Below are positions 21,800 through 34,196 of a DNA stretch of 64,000 nucleotides, in pieces. The notes below the pieces were generated by a model. It ran no database searches, was not told the DNA's origin, and saw only the letters and a list, made by a program, of their open reading frames with translations. The translations under genes were made by a program, and so were the position numbers. The DNA comes from Capra hircus (lineage: Eukaryota > Chordata > Mammalia > Artiodactyla > Bovidae): positions 55,479,591-55,543,590 of the forward strand of contig NC_030811.1 in assembly GCF_001704415.2 (NCBI RefSeq), written 5' to 3'. Each line of letters opens with the position of its first letter. The stretch's first letter is position 1.

Positions 21800-23820
21800 T
21801 GCTTAATTATCACCTGGAAAGGCAGAGGCGGATGCTGACAAGATGTGGATAGGACCATAAAGGACTCAAGCAGTTTCCTTTTAAACACCCTTAAATGAAT
21901 TTTCCCTCCCTAGCCTGTGTTGTCCTACTGTTTCCTTAAAACAAGGATAGACTGAGATGGCATGTGGCTGTGAGAGTAGGTTGATGGAGCAATTGCTTTC
22001 CCTAGCTACAGGATGGAGGTGTAGACCCTCTGTCATCTAGTGTGAATGAAGCTCCCTTGAAACTTGTAGCTTCTAAGTGTGAGTTAGTCAGCAAACTCCC
22101 GAAGGCAGTGAATGAATGCACAGGAAACAGATGGACTGAAAATCTCCTCCTCCTGAACACAGGCTTGCCTTTGAATTGGTTTGAAAGTATCACCTCTATA
22201 GCAGTTCAGAACATGGTAAGGACCATAATCCCTGACCCCAAAACTCAAGGCAGGAGACTCTCCACAGATATCTGTATTCATAGGGGAAATAATGTAGTAT
22301 TTGAAATGAGTTCTGCCATTGAAAAATCTAAGATATCAACTTGCCTTTCTTAATAAGAGAAGGATAGGTATTTCCTAACTTGCAGTAGCATGTCCTTCTT
22401 CCAAGATAAGATTCCTCATCTTTCAGGAGACTTGTTGAGAAGAAGCAAAAAATGGAAGATAATTGGGCTCAACCAAGCCAATATCACTCTTCCAATCTGG
22501 TGCCAAATGTGAGCTTTGAGAGTTGAATGAAAAACAGTGAACCATAAATCTTCATGTCCTTGCAATTAAGTATTAGAACTTCAGAAAAACAGTATTTATC
22601 CATCAAATCATATATAAACTATATGTAAAATGTATTATTTAGTCATTATTTAAATAATGTCCTTCATGAAAAGAAGAGTGTTCTCTGTGCCCTTGTATGT
22701 GTTCAATCATTTCCCCCTATCATCCCATTTGATCCTCAAAGCAGTTATAAGAAAACTAAATAACCAAGGAAATTGACATAGAGGAGGAGCCAGGGTGGGA
22801 ATTCAGGCTTCTGTACTCATGTGTGCTGTGGTCCTGGCAGTTGGGTACGGAAGAATGACTGCTGTGTACAACCTTCTGCAGCTCCTAGCTGCCAGGCACC
22901 CAGGGTAGCTCCTACGGGCTTGTCATGGGTCCTGAGATCACCTTAGAAGGAAAGCGTCTGAAATGTTCTCTGGTGTAAGTAGAGTCAAGATTGTGCCCTT
23001 CCTGAGGTTCTATAACCAGAGTTTTTATACCAAACTGATCTTCAATTATCAGCCTGGGGCTGCTGAACCGCAGTAATGATGTACACAAAGTCAGATTAGG
23101 AGACAGTAGTTGGAAAGGTGTGTGAAACCAGGTTATGAGGTGGGGAGGATGTGGAGTGGGGGAGAGGCTGAGCCCAGTGGTAGATGTAGGTTCTGGAATC
23201 TTTAATATCTGAGTCCTCTCTTCTGCGATTTCTCTAACATCTTACCAGAAAGGCTTCCTTCTGGCAGCCTGGCATTCCCTTCCCCCTGAACATTTTGCAG
23301 CTCCCAGCTACCCCAGCACTCAAGAGGATACATGCTAGTGAGAGTCTTGAAAGTTAAAACTGATTGCTGGAATTAAAAGATGAATATTAATAACACAAGA
23401 ATACCTATTTCAGGAAGTTCAAAAAGGAAGACTTCCCGCAGTTCTCATGCTGACAAGGTTGTCCTTCAATGCTGAGTGACTGGCACAACTCTTCCTCCCC
23501 TGGTCAGCACTATTATAGTTTCTTGATGCCAGAGTCTCACGTGTGCCAGGAAACAGATCTTCCCTTGATCCGTTTCCTCCATCCTCTCCCCAGTCACATG
23601 TTGCTCTCGCTCCCTATCCCACTGCATGAGCATGTGGCTCTGTGCTCTGTTTGACAGACAGTAGTTGGAACAAGAATGAATCTCACATTCACTGAAACAA
23701 ACCATCACACATAGGAAGGGCTTGAGGCATACCAGCCAACACCCATTGCTCTAAGGCATCTGCTCAAAAAGAAAACAAGTACCATGGCCTATCCTGCTTT
23801 CCCTAAGCCCCTTAACCCCA
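21800..23820. other. Intergenic sequence
   Basis: Unique sequence lies between BovB and the L1 insertion. A MIR-like remnant lies near 22690-22810. The short open frames here (for example 22042-22353) show no recognisable protein features. Confidence 0.5.
22690..22810. repeat. MIR-like remnant
   Basis: The TTTGATCCTCAAAGCAGTTA phrase with a following AACCAAGGAAATTGACATAG matches a decayed MIR core. Confidence 0.35.
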
Positions 23821-23821
23821 T

Positions 23822-24922
23822 AGAAAAGTGGCATGCTTCCCAACTGACAAAAAATTAATCTCAAAAATATACAAGCAACTCCTGCAGCCCAATTCCAGAA
23901 AAATAAGCGACCCAATTAAAAAATGGGCCAAAGAACTAAACAGACATTTCTCCAAAGAAGACATACAGATGGCTAACAAACACATGAAAAGATGGTCAAC
24001 ATCACTCATTATCAGAGAAATGCAAACCAAAACCACAATGAGGTACCATCTCACGCCGGTCAGAATGGCTGCTATCAAAAAGTCTACAAACAATAAATGC
24101 TGGAGAGGGTGCAGAGAAAAAGGAACCCTCTTACACTGTTGGTGGGAATGCAAACTAGTTCAGCCACTATGGAGAACAGTGTGGAGATTCCTTAAAAAAC
24201 TGGAAATAAAACTGCCATATGACCCAGCAATCCCACTGCTGGGTATACACACCAAGGAAACCAGAATTGAAAGAGACACGTGTACCGCAATGTTCATCAC
24301 AGCACTGTTTATATTAGCCAGGATATGGAAGCAACCTAGATGTCCATCAGCAGACGAATGGATAAGAAAGCTGTGGTACACATACACAATGGAATATTAC
24401 TCAGCCGTCAAAAAGAATGCATTTGAATCTGTTCTAATGAGGTGGATGAAACTGGAGCCTGTTATACAGAGTGAAGTAAGTCAGAAAGAAAAACACCAAT
24501 ACAGTGTACTAACGCATATATGTGGAATTTAGAAAGATGGTAACAATGACCCTATATGTGAGACAGCAAAAGAGACACAGATGTATAGAACAGACTTTTG
24601 GACTTTGTGGGAGAAGGTGAAGGTGGGATGATCTGAGAGAATAGCACTGAAACGTATATTATCATATGTGAAACAGATCACCAGTCCAGGTTTGACGCAT
24701 GAGACAGGGTGCTCAGGGCTGGTGCACTGGGATGACCCTGAGGGATGGGATGCGGAGGGAGGTGGGAGGGAGGTTCAGGATGGGGAACAAATGTACACCC
24801 ATGGCTGATTCATGTCAATGTATGGCAAAAAACACCAGAATATTGTCAAGTAATTAGCCTCCAATTAAAATAAATAAATACAAACAAATAAAATTTTTTT
24901 AAAAAGAAAAGTGTCATGCTTC
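23822..24922 (+). mobile_element. 5'-truncated L1 with open ORF2 C-terminus and 18-bp target-site duplication
   Basis: The insertion (about 23840-24904) is flanked by AGAAAAGTGGCATGCTTC (23822-23839) and AGAAAAGTGTCATGCTTC (24905-24922), identical at 17 of 18 positions. Within it 23828-24532 is open for 234 codons. It encodes the L1 ORF2 C-terminal region with the Cys motif CWRGC...HCWWEC and the EWIRKLWYTYTMEYYSAVKK block, then a short 3' UTR and an A-rich tail (ATAAATAAATAC). The lack of frameshifts and the well kept duplication suggest a rather young copy. Endonuclease and reverse transcriptase domains are absent, so it cannot move by itself. Confidence 0.93.
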
Positions 24923-24949
24923 TATTATCCAGTGTTTGGGGGATGATTT

Positions 24950-25265
24950 TCTTTTCTTTTTTAAATTTTGTGTATTTAGTTTCCTGGTTGTGCTGGATCT
25001 TCGTTGCTTTGCGTGGACTTTCTCCAGTTGAAGCAAGTGGGGGTTACTCTTCGCTGTGGGGTATGGGCTTCTCATTGCTGTGGCTTCTCTGGGTGCAGGA
25101 ACGAGACTTTAGAGTGTGCAGGCTTCAGCAGTTGCAGCACCTGGGCTCAGCAGTTGTGGCCACGGGCTTAGTTGCTCCACACCATGTGGAATCTTCCCAG
25201 ACCAGGGATCGAACCTGTGTAACCTGCATGGCAAGGCAGATTTTTATCCATTGTACCAACTAGGG
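24950..25265 (-). mobile_element. CHR-like tRNA-derived SINE (antisense)
   Basis: Antisense features are the GGCTGTGC-like/GTTGTGCTGGATCTTCGTTG tail side, TAGTTGCTCCACACCATGTG and a reversed tRNA-like head with AGGGATCGAACCTG. It belongs to the cetartiodactyl tRNA-Glu type SINEs distinct from Bov-tA. Confidence 0.75.
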
Positions 25266-27840
25266 GGATGCTTTTGTTGAAGGGAAATCATATTGAGAAG
25301 GCCAGTATATAGAACACGTAGAATGTGAGGCACTAAGTGGGAGTAGCGTATTAGAAGGAAGCTCCACATTTCTTCCCTCCTTCCTTCCTCTTCCCCATCA
25401 CTTCCCTTGGTGATCTTTAAGGAACTCATAGGAATTTGCCAAGCAGGGTCAGAAGCCCTGTAACTAGATAATTAGGGAGGCCAAGCATTCCTTCAGCTGC
25501 CTCCAGTGTGAAAGTCCTCTATTCACACTCAGCCCCAGGCCTCCCACATGGAGTGGGAGGAGGGTTTTCATTGTGCTGGTAATGTATGGGTTTTAATATA
25601 CAAGTTTGCAAGCTCCGTCTTTGATATACCCCATGCATTTCTGAATAGGAACAATGTCCCTGGCGACTCCTCAGTCTGAGCAGCGGCCAAATCTGCAGTC
25701 GCTCTCCTATGGAGCAAAGCAAAAAGCCAGCAATAAAAAAACTAAATAGCAAATCAACAGGGTGTCGTTCTTGAACAAATGCACATTCATAATTTGTAAC
25801 TGTGTAGTTATAAATCCCCTCCTAGAGCTTTGCTCTAACGACCCAAAGCAGAGAGGAAGTTTTAATTTTTTTCCCTCCATTTGGGTATTTGGTGACAGAG
25901 CAATGTTCATTTGCCAACAGTACAAATATTTATCCTTTTTACTACTTTAAAGCATTGTTTCAGATGTAGTGGAATTACAGAGAATCGATGCTTAACTTTA
26001 CCAAACCCTGCCTCTCCAGAAAAAAAAAAATTTTATCAGGCACAGGTACTAATTTTAGAGAGAAAAGAGTATTCTTGGTCTATCCCAAGAGGTTTAAAGA
26101 ATCCTACAAGAATGTTTGTATGTGCATATGAGTGTATGCATATAAATCTCAACCCAAAATATTTAACCAAAAAGTCAAGCACGCAGTAGCTTGTAATGAG
26201 CCACTCTGGGGACCAGTGGGCACACCTGGGAAAGGAGGACTAGCGGGGGCAGCAGGTCTGTCTATACCTGTTGTTTCCTGTACCTTGTCTTGGCCAGGCC
26301 TGATCACGGAGCTCTGTTTTCCCTCCATATCAGATTTTTGGCTGCCACAAAGTGGTGATGGAGTAAGAATTTATACAGGATAATGGGGTGGGAGGGCAGG
26401 AGAAAAAAAGATGCAACATAGAGGCTTTTCTCTAGCTTATTCTCATCCACAGCATCCTGGTCTCTCTAGCTGCTCCCATCCATTCCCAACCTCCAAATAC
26501 ATAGACACAGATCTATGCACCAACCTGGTACCTATCACCTGTCTCTCGCAGGGGTTCTCACCATGTTTGCATTGCTTTCTCAGATTCTTCTACCTTTTTC
26601 TTCATTCTGTGGCCTCTTTAGCATCAGGTTTAGAGGAAGAGGCCAGTGTCCCTGCTGAATCACCATTTTATTGCTTTTTACTTTTCCAAGTGTAACTGGT
26701 TTAGTGAACCACCTGAACCCAAGGGCTATAGAGAGAAATGACTTATAATTTCTCCTGCCTCTGCTATCCGATGCGCTCTACCTTATCTACGTCCCACTTC
26801 TCTGTGTCAAAAGGGACTGGATTGCTTCCATTTCCTGGCACGATAATATACTATAATTATGCAAAACGTTACCTATTGGGGGAAATTGGGTAAAGGGTAT
26901 GTGAGATCTCTCCCATATCACTTCTTACAACTTCACGTGAATTCACAGTGATCTCAAAATAAAAGTTTAATAAGACTGAAGATCATCAAGGTCAATATTT
27001 TCCCTTTATCTGTTTTTACTGAGTGTATAATATATCTAACTTCCTATTGCAGGTCAAAATTTTTCTTACAGAAGCAACCTCTGATTTACGTGAGAGAGAA
27101 AAAGAGAAATCCTGAAAAGTGAGGGGGGAAAACAAATTATGTTTATTCCCACTTCATTGATTTGATGATAGTACCCACATGGTGAATGTTTCACATGGCT
27201 TTCACAAAGCTAAAAATAAGATTCCTTGTATTATATTTTATATTATGCTTTTAGAATCATCAATTGAGAAACAAATAGAAAGCAGCCCCTGATATTGGTG
27301 CTGAGATGCCTGGCAGTTACCTGTGGGTGTGCCCCTTCACCACGATGACTGATAAGCCTGACTTGTCCATCTACAAGTGTGTTTCTGTTGGTCTTTTGCT
27401 GGAAGGCATTGATAAGCTATATTATGAGCATTCAGTTATTCTATCACACATGCCTTTCACCTCTCCTTTTAAATAGCTGCACATATTCCATTCAATGAAT
27501 GTATCGTGATTCATTTGACCTTAATAATGGACCTTAGCTATTTTTCAGTTTCTCCATAATATACATAATACTGTGATGTGCACTTTGTTACAAAAATATT
27601 TCTGGTCATTTCCTCAGGTAAGAGGCATAGAAGTAGAATTTCTGAGACAAATAGCATGCATGTGTTTTAAGGTCTTTGATGCATTTTATCTGTCTCTTGA
27701 TTTTACGGAGAAAGAAACTGAGGGACAGAGACAGAAAGTGACTTGTCCAAATGCAAACAGATTCAAGACCTATGTTTCTTGTAAGTGAAGGCTGTAAAAA
27801 CATTTTTTTTTGAGATTACAACTAGAGATGTGTATATAAC
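25266..27840. other. Intergenic unique sequence
   Basis: About 2.5 kb without any ruminant SINE or LINE that I recognise. Open frames of 60-94 codons occur on both strands with no coherent motifs. I see no gene in it. Confidence 0.5.
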
Positions 27841-27844
27841 CAAT

Positions 27845-28062
27845 TGCTTCCCATGTAGTGAAGAAGCCCCTGGCCAATGCAGGAGGCTCAAGAGACATGG
27901 GTTCAATCCCTGGGTTGGGAAGATCCCCTAGAGAAGGAAATGACAACCACTCCAGTATTCTTGCCTGGAAAATTCCATGGACAGAAGAGCCTGGTAGGCT
28001 GTAGTCCATGGGGTCACAAAGAGTCAGACACAACTGAGCACAGCTCAGCACACACACCCTGA
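27845..28062 (+). mobile_element. Bov-tA SINE
   Basis: A degraded tRNA head (GCTTCCCATGTAGTGAAGAA) and B-box-like GGTTCAATCCCTGG are followed by the Bov-A body ending AGAGTCAGACACAACTGAGC. Confidence 0.9.
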
Positions 28063-28869
28063 GCACACACAATCAATCAGTTTAACATTTCAGGTCCTGT
28101 CCACTTTGCCTGGTTCATAACCGCTGAAATTGTAGAGACCATCACAGGGGTGAAGTCCTCAGTCAGGCTGATGTTCTCTGGAATGGTTTTGTACTCAGGC
28201 TCTCAGGCCACGGTGGACAAGAATTTTTGGCACTAATCCTACAGCCAGTGGCCCAGGAGAGCCTGGAGCTGCCACCTGTCCTCTGGGAAAGGAAATGAGC
28301 CAGCACTTTTCTGTTGGGTGAAGATCTCCTAAGGCATGTGGGGCCACCAACCTGTTTCTCCCATTTGCTAATAAGGGTCATCCTAGGCCAACCAAATATA
28401 GAGATGTGGCGTTGCTTTTATCTGGTTCTGTTTTTTTACAGTGTTATTTTGGCAGTTATTCCACAATCCTTGTCAATTTTCTTTTCTGGTACTTGGTAAT
28501 TTATATTAATTCAGGTGTATGTGGACCATCCATTGTTTTCTGAGCTCTGGAGTTTCAGAGATAGAATCAGACACAGTCTCAGGCTTCCCTGAGCTTACAC
28601 CATCTGGAGGGAACCACCCCCAAGTACCATACATAATACTGTATGATAATACTGCATACTATTGACCTACTAAGTTCAGTGCTAAATAAATGTCAGTCCC
28701 AGAGCCCAGAAGAGTTGGGGGCAGGGGGTGCTAAGTGCTGCCAGGAGCATTTTAGATTTCACAGAGAAGGTAAAATTTGGAAAAGAATTTTCCATGCTCT
28801 GAAAAATAATGAAAAATAGAGAGTATTTCAATTTAACATTTGAAATACTAGGTGTCAGTATTGATTTCT

Positions 28870-29020
28870 TTAATTTGTTTATTTGGCTGTGCTAGGTCTT
28901 AGCTGCAACGCTGTGAAATCTTCAGTCTTCATTGTAGCACGTAAACTCTTAGTTGCAGCATGGGATACCCAGCTCCGAGGCCAGAGATCAAACCCGGGCG
29001 CCTGCACTGGAAGTGTGGAC
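28870..29020 (-). mobile_element. CHR-like SINE fragment (antisense)
   Basis: TTTGTTTATTTGGCTGTGCT, then TTAGTTGCAGCATGGGATAC, and reversed head GAGATCAAACCCGGGCGCC. It is partial and diverged. Confidence 0.7.
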
Positions 29021-29280
29021 TTACCTTGAGTTCAGTGGACTTTATTTGTTCATTTAATACTTAGGTATCCAGATCTAAGGACACCTAAATGAAAACAAAG
29101 AGGAATGGAAGTAAAAGACTATTCATCTCCTATGGGGATAAATCTTTCCCATCTAGAGCCTGTGGTTTGTGCCTGTGATCAGGTGGACTTAGCTCAGTGT
29201 CAGGCACTACATCACTGCCTTGACATTTGACCTTAGACTTGAGTCTTTACTTCCTTGGACGTCTTGCCTCTTCACTGCTT

Positions 29281-29306
29281 AAAAAAATAAATAAATAAAT
29301 AAATAC
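29281..29306. repeat. (AAAT)n microsatellite
   Basis: An AAATAAAT tetranucleotide run, probably the tail of a decayed retroelement. Confidence 0.8.
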
Positions 29307-29353
29307 AGACTTTGTTAGGCTTTGGTGAGGATTAAATGTAATAAATGTATGTG

Positions 29354-29555
29354 GGGACTTCTCTGGTGCCCCAGTGGCTGACTGTGATGGCTAAAATGCC
29401 ACACTCCCAATGCAGAGGGCCCAGGTTTGATCCCTGATCAGGGAACTAGACATCCCATGTGGTAACTAAGTTCGTGTGCTGCAAGGAAGATTGAAGTTTC
29501 CACAATGCTGCAACTAAGACCTGGCACAGCCAAAGAAGTAAATAAATAAAAACAT
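29354..29555 (+). mobile_element. CHR-like SINE
   Basis: GGGGACTTCTCTGGTGCCCC, then GGTTTGATCCCTGATCAGGG (tRNA-like head with B box), and an A-rich end GCCAAAGAAGTAAATAAATA. Confidence 0.8.
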
Positions 29556-30142
29556 ATGTGAAGGAAGGACAAAAGTGAATTTTCTGTCTTCATTGCACTG
29601 TACAAGTAAGTTTCCAGGGGGCCTTTCTTAGAAATATGACACAGTGACAGGTCTTGTCTGGGGTTACCTTGGGCTCAGCGGATTCTATTTGTTCAGTCTC
29701 AAAAGATTTGCTCTACCAGAAATGACAAACTTCATAAAAACTCAACTCCTGATACAGCACAAGGCTGCCCAGAGTAGGCACTTGGTGAGGACCCAACCAG
29801 TGAGAGAAAGGAATATGATAAGTTTTGCAGTTTTGAAGATTTTCCCTGTTGCAGGATACTTTTTAAACTGAACAATAGTAGTAAATTTAATCTCATAGAT
29901 GCTGGCAGATTTTGAATCTAAAGCACTCAGTAGGTGGCATCCCTCTTTCCACGGGAGAAGAACTGCTCACAGCAAGAGTGTTGAAGAAAGACAGGGCTAC
30001 CATGCAGGTGATTCCCACCCAGATTGTTGACAGGAGGCCAGGTCCATGTTATGCTCAGTCCAGTAAGGAAAAAAGGATCTGGCAAGTGAAAGTTGCTTGG
30101 ACTTGGATCTCAGGAGATCATCTCCATGTAATCCAGAATCCA

Positions 30143-30349
30143 CCAGTTGCTGAGTTGTGTTCGACTCTTTGCGATCCCATGGACTATAGCCCGCCAGGCT
30201 CCTCGGTCCATGGGATTCTTTAGGCAAGAATACCCGAGTGGGTTGCCATTACCTGATCCAAGGGATCTTCCCAACCCAGGGACTGAACCTGTGTCTCCCG
30301 AGTCTCCTGCATTGCAGGCAGATTACCACTGAGCCATGGGGCTTCCCTG
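30143..30349 (-). mobile_element. Bov-tA SINE (antisense)
   Basis: GCTGAGTTGTGTTCGACTCT to GAGCCATGGGGCTTCCCTG, in the order expected for a reversed Bov-tA. Confidence 0.9.
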
Positions 30350-30479
30350 ATGATACATGAGACCTGTTTCTCTGATTGAGTCACCTTTGGGAAACAACGT
30401 ATTTTAAATTCTCCTCAGGACTTTCTGCATAGAGAGCATGCAAACATAACTTGAGAGTACAAAAGCACATCCGGGGAGA

Positions 30480-30665
30480 GTGTGTGGTACAATGAGGAGC
30501 TTTGGAACCAGACTTGTGGGACATCACTAACCGCTCAGTCATTTATTAGCTTTGCCTATGTGGCAAGTTTCTCTAACTCTCTTAGCTTCAGTGTCTTTAT
30601 CTGTAAAAACAGCTGGGCTATACCACCTTTCCAGGTTGATGTGACAAGTAGTTCAGATAATGCAT
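30480..30665. repeat. MIR-like remnant
   Basis: AGGAGCTTTGGAACCAGACT and CTTCAGTGTCTTTATCTGTA are the two diagnostic ends of a sense MIR. Confidence 0.55.
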
Positions 30666-30800
30666 TTAAAGCCTCTGGTTTCCCTAGACATTTACTCAAT
30701 CTTAGTTCACCTCTCTTTCCCATCACTTTCCTCTTGGTGTCTGAGACCTTGTTTACATCAGTTAGGTGGTTCACCAACAGATGCTGTGCTGCACAAACTC

Positions 30801-30849
30801 ACGTGTGTGTGTGTGTACAAGTGCACATTCAACACACACACACACACGT
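30801..30849. repeat. GT/AC inverted microsatellite (perfect hairpin)
   Basis: ACGTGTGTGTGTGTGT at 30801-30816 is the exact reverse complement of ACACACACACACACGT at 30834-30849, leaving a 17-nt loop. The arms are simple-sequence runs in opposite senses. Confidence 0.9.
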
Positions 30850-31089
30850 CATTCTTTCAGCTCAATCAAAACAATTCAGGATCACTGCTCTCTAATCCCA
30901 GCTCTGTTCCCTTCACTCTACTTCCTTCTCAGCCCCTCCACCAGGCAAAGAAACCCCACAAAGGACAGACAGAAAAAGAAAACGACACTGCAGAGGGAAG
31001 GAGGAAGCAACATTAATAAAGGAGACCCCCAAATCTCCTGGCAGGTCAGAAAATCTAACTAGACCAGAAAACGGAAGATTAGGGAGAAT

Positions 31090-31200
31090 AGGATGACAAA
31101 GCAACATGGAGGCAGACCACGGAGGGCCTTGCAGACCATGCGCAGGACGTGGACCTTCACCATCCCCTCGACAGTCAGCCAGGGCATGGCACTACAGAAC
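31090..31200. repeat. Possible ancient interspersed repeat
   Basis: The wording ACGGAGGGCCTTGCAGACCA is familiar from old mammalian interspersed repeats, but I cannot name the family. A 105-codon open frame crosses it and is not convincing as a gene. Confidence 0.25.
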
Positions 31201-31422
31201 AAGGCGACACCGTGTGCTTTGTGTTTCACTACATGCTGGGGGTGGACAGGGAGTCAGTGCCTAAGGGAGGCAGTTAAGGACATCAGGAAACACAACACGC
31301 AAGCTAAGCTCACTGGAACCCGTCGGACCCTAAGGATGGAAAGGAGGCCTGAGGACCAAAGGGCGGGTTCCTTTAGCTCTTCTCAGAAGCATCATCCAAT
31401 CACTGGCTAGAAATCACCTCCT

Positions 31423-31775
31423 AGGGGCTTCCCTGGTGGCTCAGTGCTAAAGAATCTGCCTGCCAATACAGGAGACATGGGTTTGATTCCTGGGCTAGGA
31501 GGATCCCACGTGCCGTGGAGCAAATAATTCCGTGTGCCACACCTACTGAGCTTGTGCTCTAGAGCCTGGGAACCACAACTACTGAGCCACGTGCCACACT
31601 ACTAAAGCCCGTGCACCCTAGCACTTGTGTTCCACAGCAAGAGAAGCTACTACACTGAGAAAACCTCACACCACAAGTAGAGTAGTTCCTGCTCACCACA
31701 GTTAGAGAAAAGTTCTTGTAGCCACAAAGACCCGCACAGCCAAAAATAAGTAAATAAATATTTTTAAATAAAGAA
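31423..31775 (+). mobile_element. CHR-like SINE, long form
   Basis: GGGCTTCCCTGGTGGCTCAG and GGGTTTGATTCCTGG form the tRNA-like head. The body has ACAACTACTGAGCCACGTGC and AGAGAAAAGTTCTTGTAGCC, and it ends in CAGCCAAAAATAAGTAAATA. Confidence 0.85.
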
Positions 31776-32398
31776 ATCACCTCCTAGTACAACCAAGCAC
31801 AACATTTTGGGGGAGATGGGGAGAGGGAATTACATTTTTCAATAAGCAGGCAGAATGTTTTCAGGGGTACCTTTTTCACAATACTCCAGGCATCAGTCAA
31901 CCTTCCAACAAGTTAACCTCTTTGCCACTAGGCTGATCTAACCCATGTTCTGGCTGAGGGAGAGGGTAGGTGGGGTGGGGGTAGAAGGACGTTACTTTCC
32001 ATGAGTGACCATTTTGCATTGTTTATTTCACCAGAGCTCCACCCCTCCTCTGGATTAGATAAGGCAGTGTTACCCAGAAAGGACTCGCCCCAGTGGAGGA
32101 GGAAATGTTGATGAAAAGGGTGCATCAACCCAAAGATTGATTGCCTTGCAGTGAACACACCCGTGCAGATGTTTCCACGCCTACCCAGATGTTCCCATTC
32201 AGTATGTGGGGCCAGGAGACACAGACAGGGATTGCTGGAGGAGGAACACTGGTATTTTGTTTTCCTAAGACAGCTGCCTGGGAAAGCTCCTCCATCCTGA
32301 GTCTTTTCTCCCATTTTTATTCATCTCCTGGTGGTACCAGTTGAATTACAATAAACGGCCACTTTTAGGCTGTTATGGATGGCCTTAGTCATTTTTAG
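31776..32398. other. Intergenic unique sequence
   Basis: I see no repeat or gene here. Overlapping open frames on the two strands (for example 31928-32314 minus) lack recognisable motifs. Confidence 0.45.
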
Positions 32399-32780
32399 AC
32401 ACCAGTTCTGATGCTTGACTTATGTGTCAACTTGGATAGGCTAACATGTTAAGTTTTTTGGTCAAACACCAGTCTAGATCCACTAGGAGGTAATTTTTAG
32501 ATGCCGCTCACATTTAAATGTGCAGACTTTGAGTAAAGCATTTGGGTGGGCCTCATCTAATCAGTGGATGGCACTGAAAACAAAGACAGAGGCTTCCCAA
32601 AGAAGAAATTTGGCTTCAAGACTGCAAAATAGAAACCGTGTCTGAATTCACAGGCTTCCAGCCTGCCCTGCAGATTTCAAATTTGCAAAACCCCACAGTT
32701 GCATGAGCTAATTCCTTGAAACCTCTCTCTATGTGTTTCTGTGTTATTGGTTCCATTTCTCTGAATAATTCTGATGAATG
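32399..32780 (+). repeat. Ancient mammalian interspersed repeat, family not named
   Basis: The string of phrases TTATGTGTCAACTTGGATAG, GGGTGGGCCTCATCTAATCA, GAGCTAATTCCTTGAAACCT and TGTGTTATTGGTTCCATTTC in this order is one I recognise from a widespread old mammalian repeat. I cannot assign it to a class with certainty. Confidence 0.55.
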
Positions 32781-32863
32781 CACCCATACACACAGAGTTC
32801 TTCATTTCCACAGAATGTGTCTGGTCTATTTTAGATTTAATAATCAATACAGCTAAAATCAGA

Positions 32864-33072
32864 GCCACCCTGGTGGCTGAAATGGTCAAGAGTCTGCTTG
32901 CAATGCAGGAGACCTGAGTTTGAGCCCTGGGTCCAAAAGATGCCCTGGAGAAGGGGATGGCAATCCACTCCAGTATTCTTGCCCAGAGAACTACATGGAC
33001 AGAGGGCAGGCTACAATTCATAGGGTCGCAAACAGTCAGACATAACTGAGTGCCTAGCACAACAGCAACAGC
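32864..33072 (+). mobile_element. Bov-tA SINE
   Basis: CCACCCTGGTGGCTGAAATG, then GAGTTTGAGCCCTGG, and the Bov-A body to CAGACATAACTGAGTGCC. Confidence 0.88.
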
Positions 33073-33954
33073 TAAAATCAATAATGAAGAACTATAAACC
33101 TAAGGGGCACCTTGAGGATTAACTGGCAGATGTTCTTGAATGTGATTCCCAAAAGAGAGTTAGTAGAGCCCTGAGGTCCCATCAATTAGGGGACAGGAGG
33201 ACAACTGACTTATGTGGGTGGACAAAGGGATTCATCTTGATACTGAGGTGAAATCGGAAGATGGTTCAATTGTTTTAAGGAAGAGTATCAGGTTCTGAGC
33301 TTGGAATTTTCATTTTTAAAGGAAAGCCATTCCACACTTTGATTTGTTCCAAGAATGTTTGACATTCTGCTGATGTCCATTTTCTTCTGTTCCTTAAATT
33401 AAGGTGAAAGATTCTATCTCAAAGGCCACATAAATATGAAATAAATATGATGCCTAATTTGTTACCTCTCCCATGGATAGAGACTTAGGGTCCCCTTGAC
33501 TTCTCCTAATGACTGCTCTCCGATTACCTGGATCACATCTGAACCCCGTAATTAAAGTAGTGATGCTGGGCAGGGAGCTCTACTCCTGGTTATGGTTTTG
33601 GGAAGCTGCTGGCATTTACTGGACAGAGTGGACAGCGGTAGTCACTCTTCTGTGGAGGGGGCAGTGAGAGGAATATGGTGGGATGACAAGGATGCCTAAC
33701 TTACAAAACACACTCAAACACGGCACCTGTTAAAATATTCATAATTACTCCATAGGCAGAGAGTAGCTGTTGTGATTCCCGTTAAACAGATAAGGAGGCT
33801 GAGGGACAGGAATCAAGTGACTTACCCAAATCCTCACAGGTAGTAAGCACTTGTCCTAGAATTGGAATCTAGTCCTTCTCCATTGCTATTTCCCTTCCCA
33901 CCCTTCTGGAATCCCATGGACATATGTCTCTCCTTTTAAAATTACAGGTGGGGA
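33073..33954. other. Intergenic sequence with a MIR remnant
   Basis: Mostly unique sequence. Near 33700-33860 the phrases TTAAACAGATAAGGAGGCTG and CTTACCCAAATCCTCACAGG mark a sense MIR remnant. Nothing gene-like was found. Confidence 0.5.
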
Positions 33955-34196
33955 CTTCCCCGGTGGTCCAGTGGTTAAGAATTCTCCTTCCAATGCAGGG
34001 GACGTGGGTTCGATCTCTGGTTGGAAAACTAAGATCTCACATGCTGCAGGGCAACTGAGTTTGCACCACAACCAGAAGCCCACACACCACAACTACTGAG
34101 CCTGCGAGCTCTAGGGCCCATGTTCTGCGACCAGAGAAAGACCGAGCACCGCAACGAAGACCCAGTGCAGCCAAAAATACAAAAAAATAAAACAAC
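33955..34196 (+). mobile_element. CHR-like SINE
   Basis: GGGGACTTCCCCGGTGGTCC, then GTGGGTTCGATCTCTGGTTG, the repeated ACAACTACTGAGCCTGCGAG body, and GCAGCCAAAAATACAAAAAA at the end. Confidence 0.87.

Noticed and set aside
23828..24532. 234-codon open frame, the longest in the window
   Set aside because: It is the C-terminal part of L1 ORF2 between target-site duplications, not a host gene.
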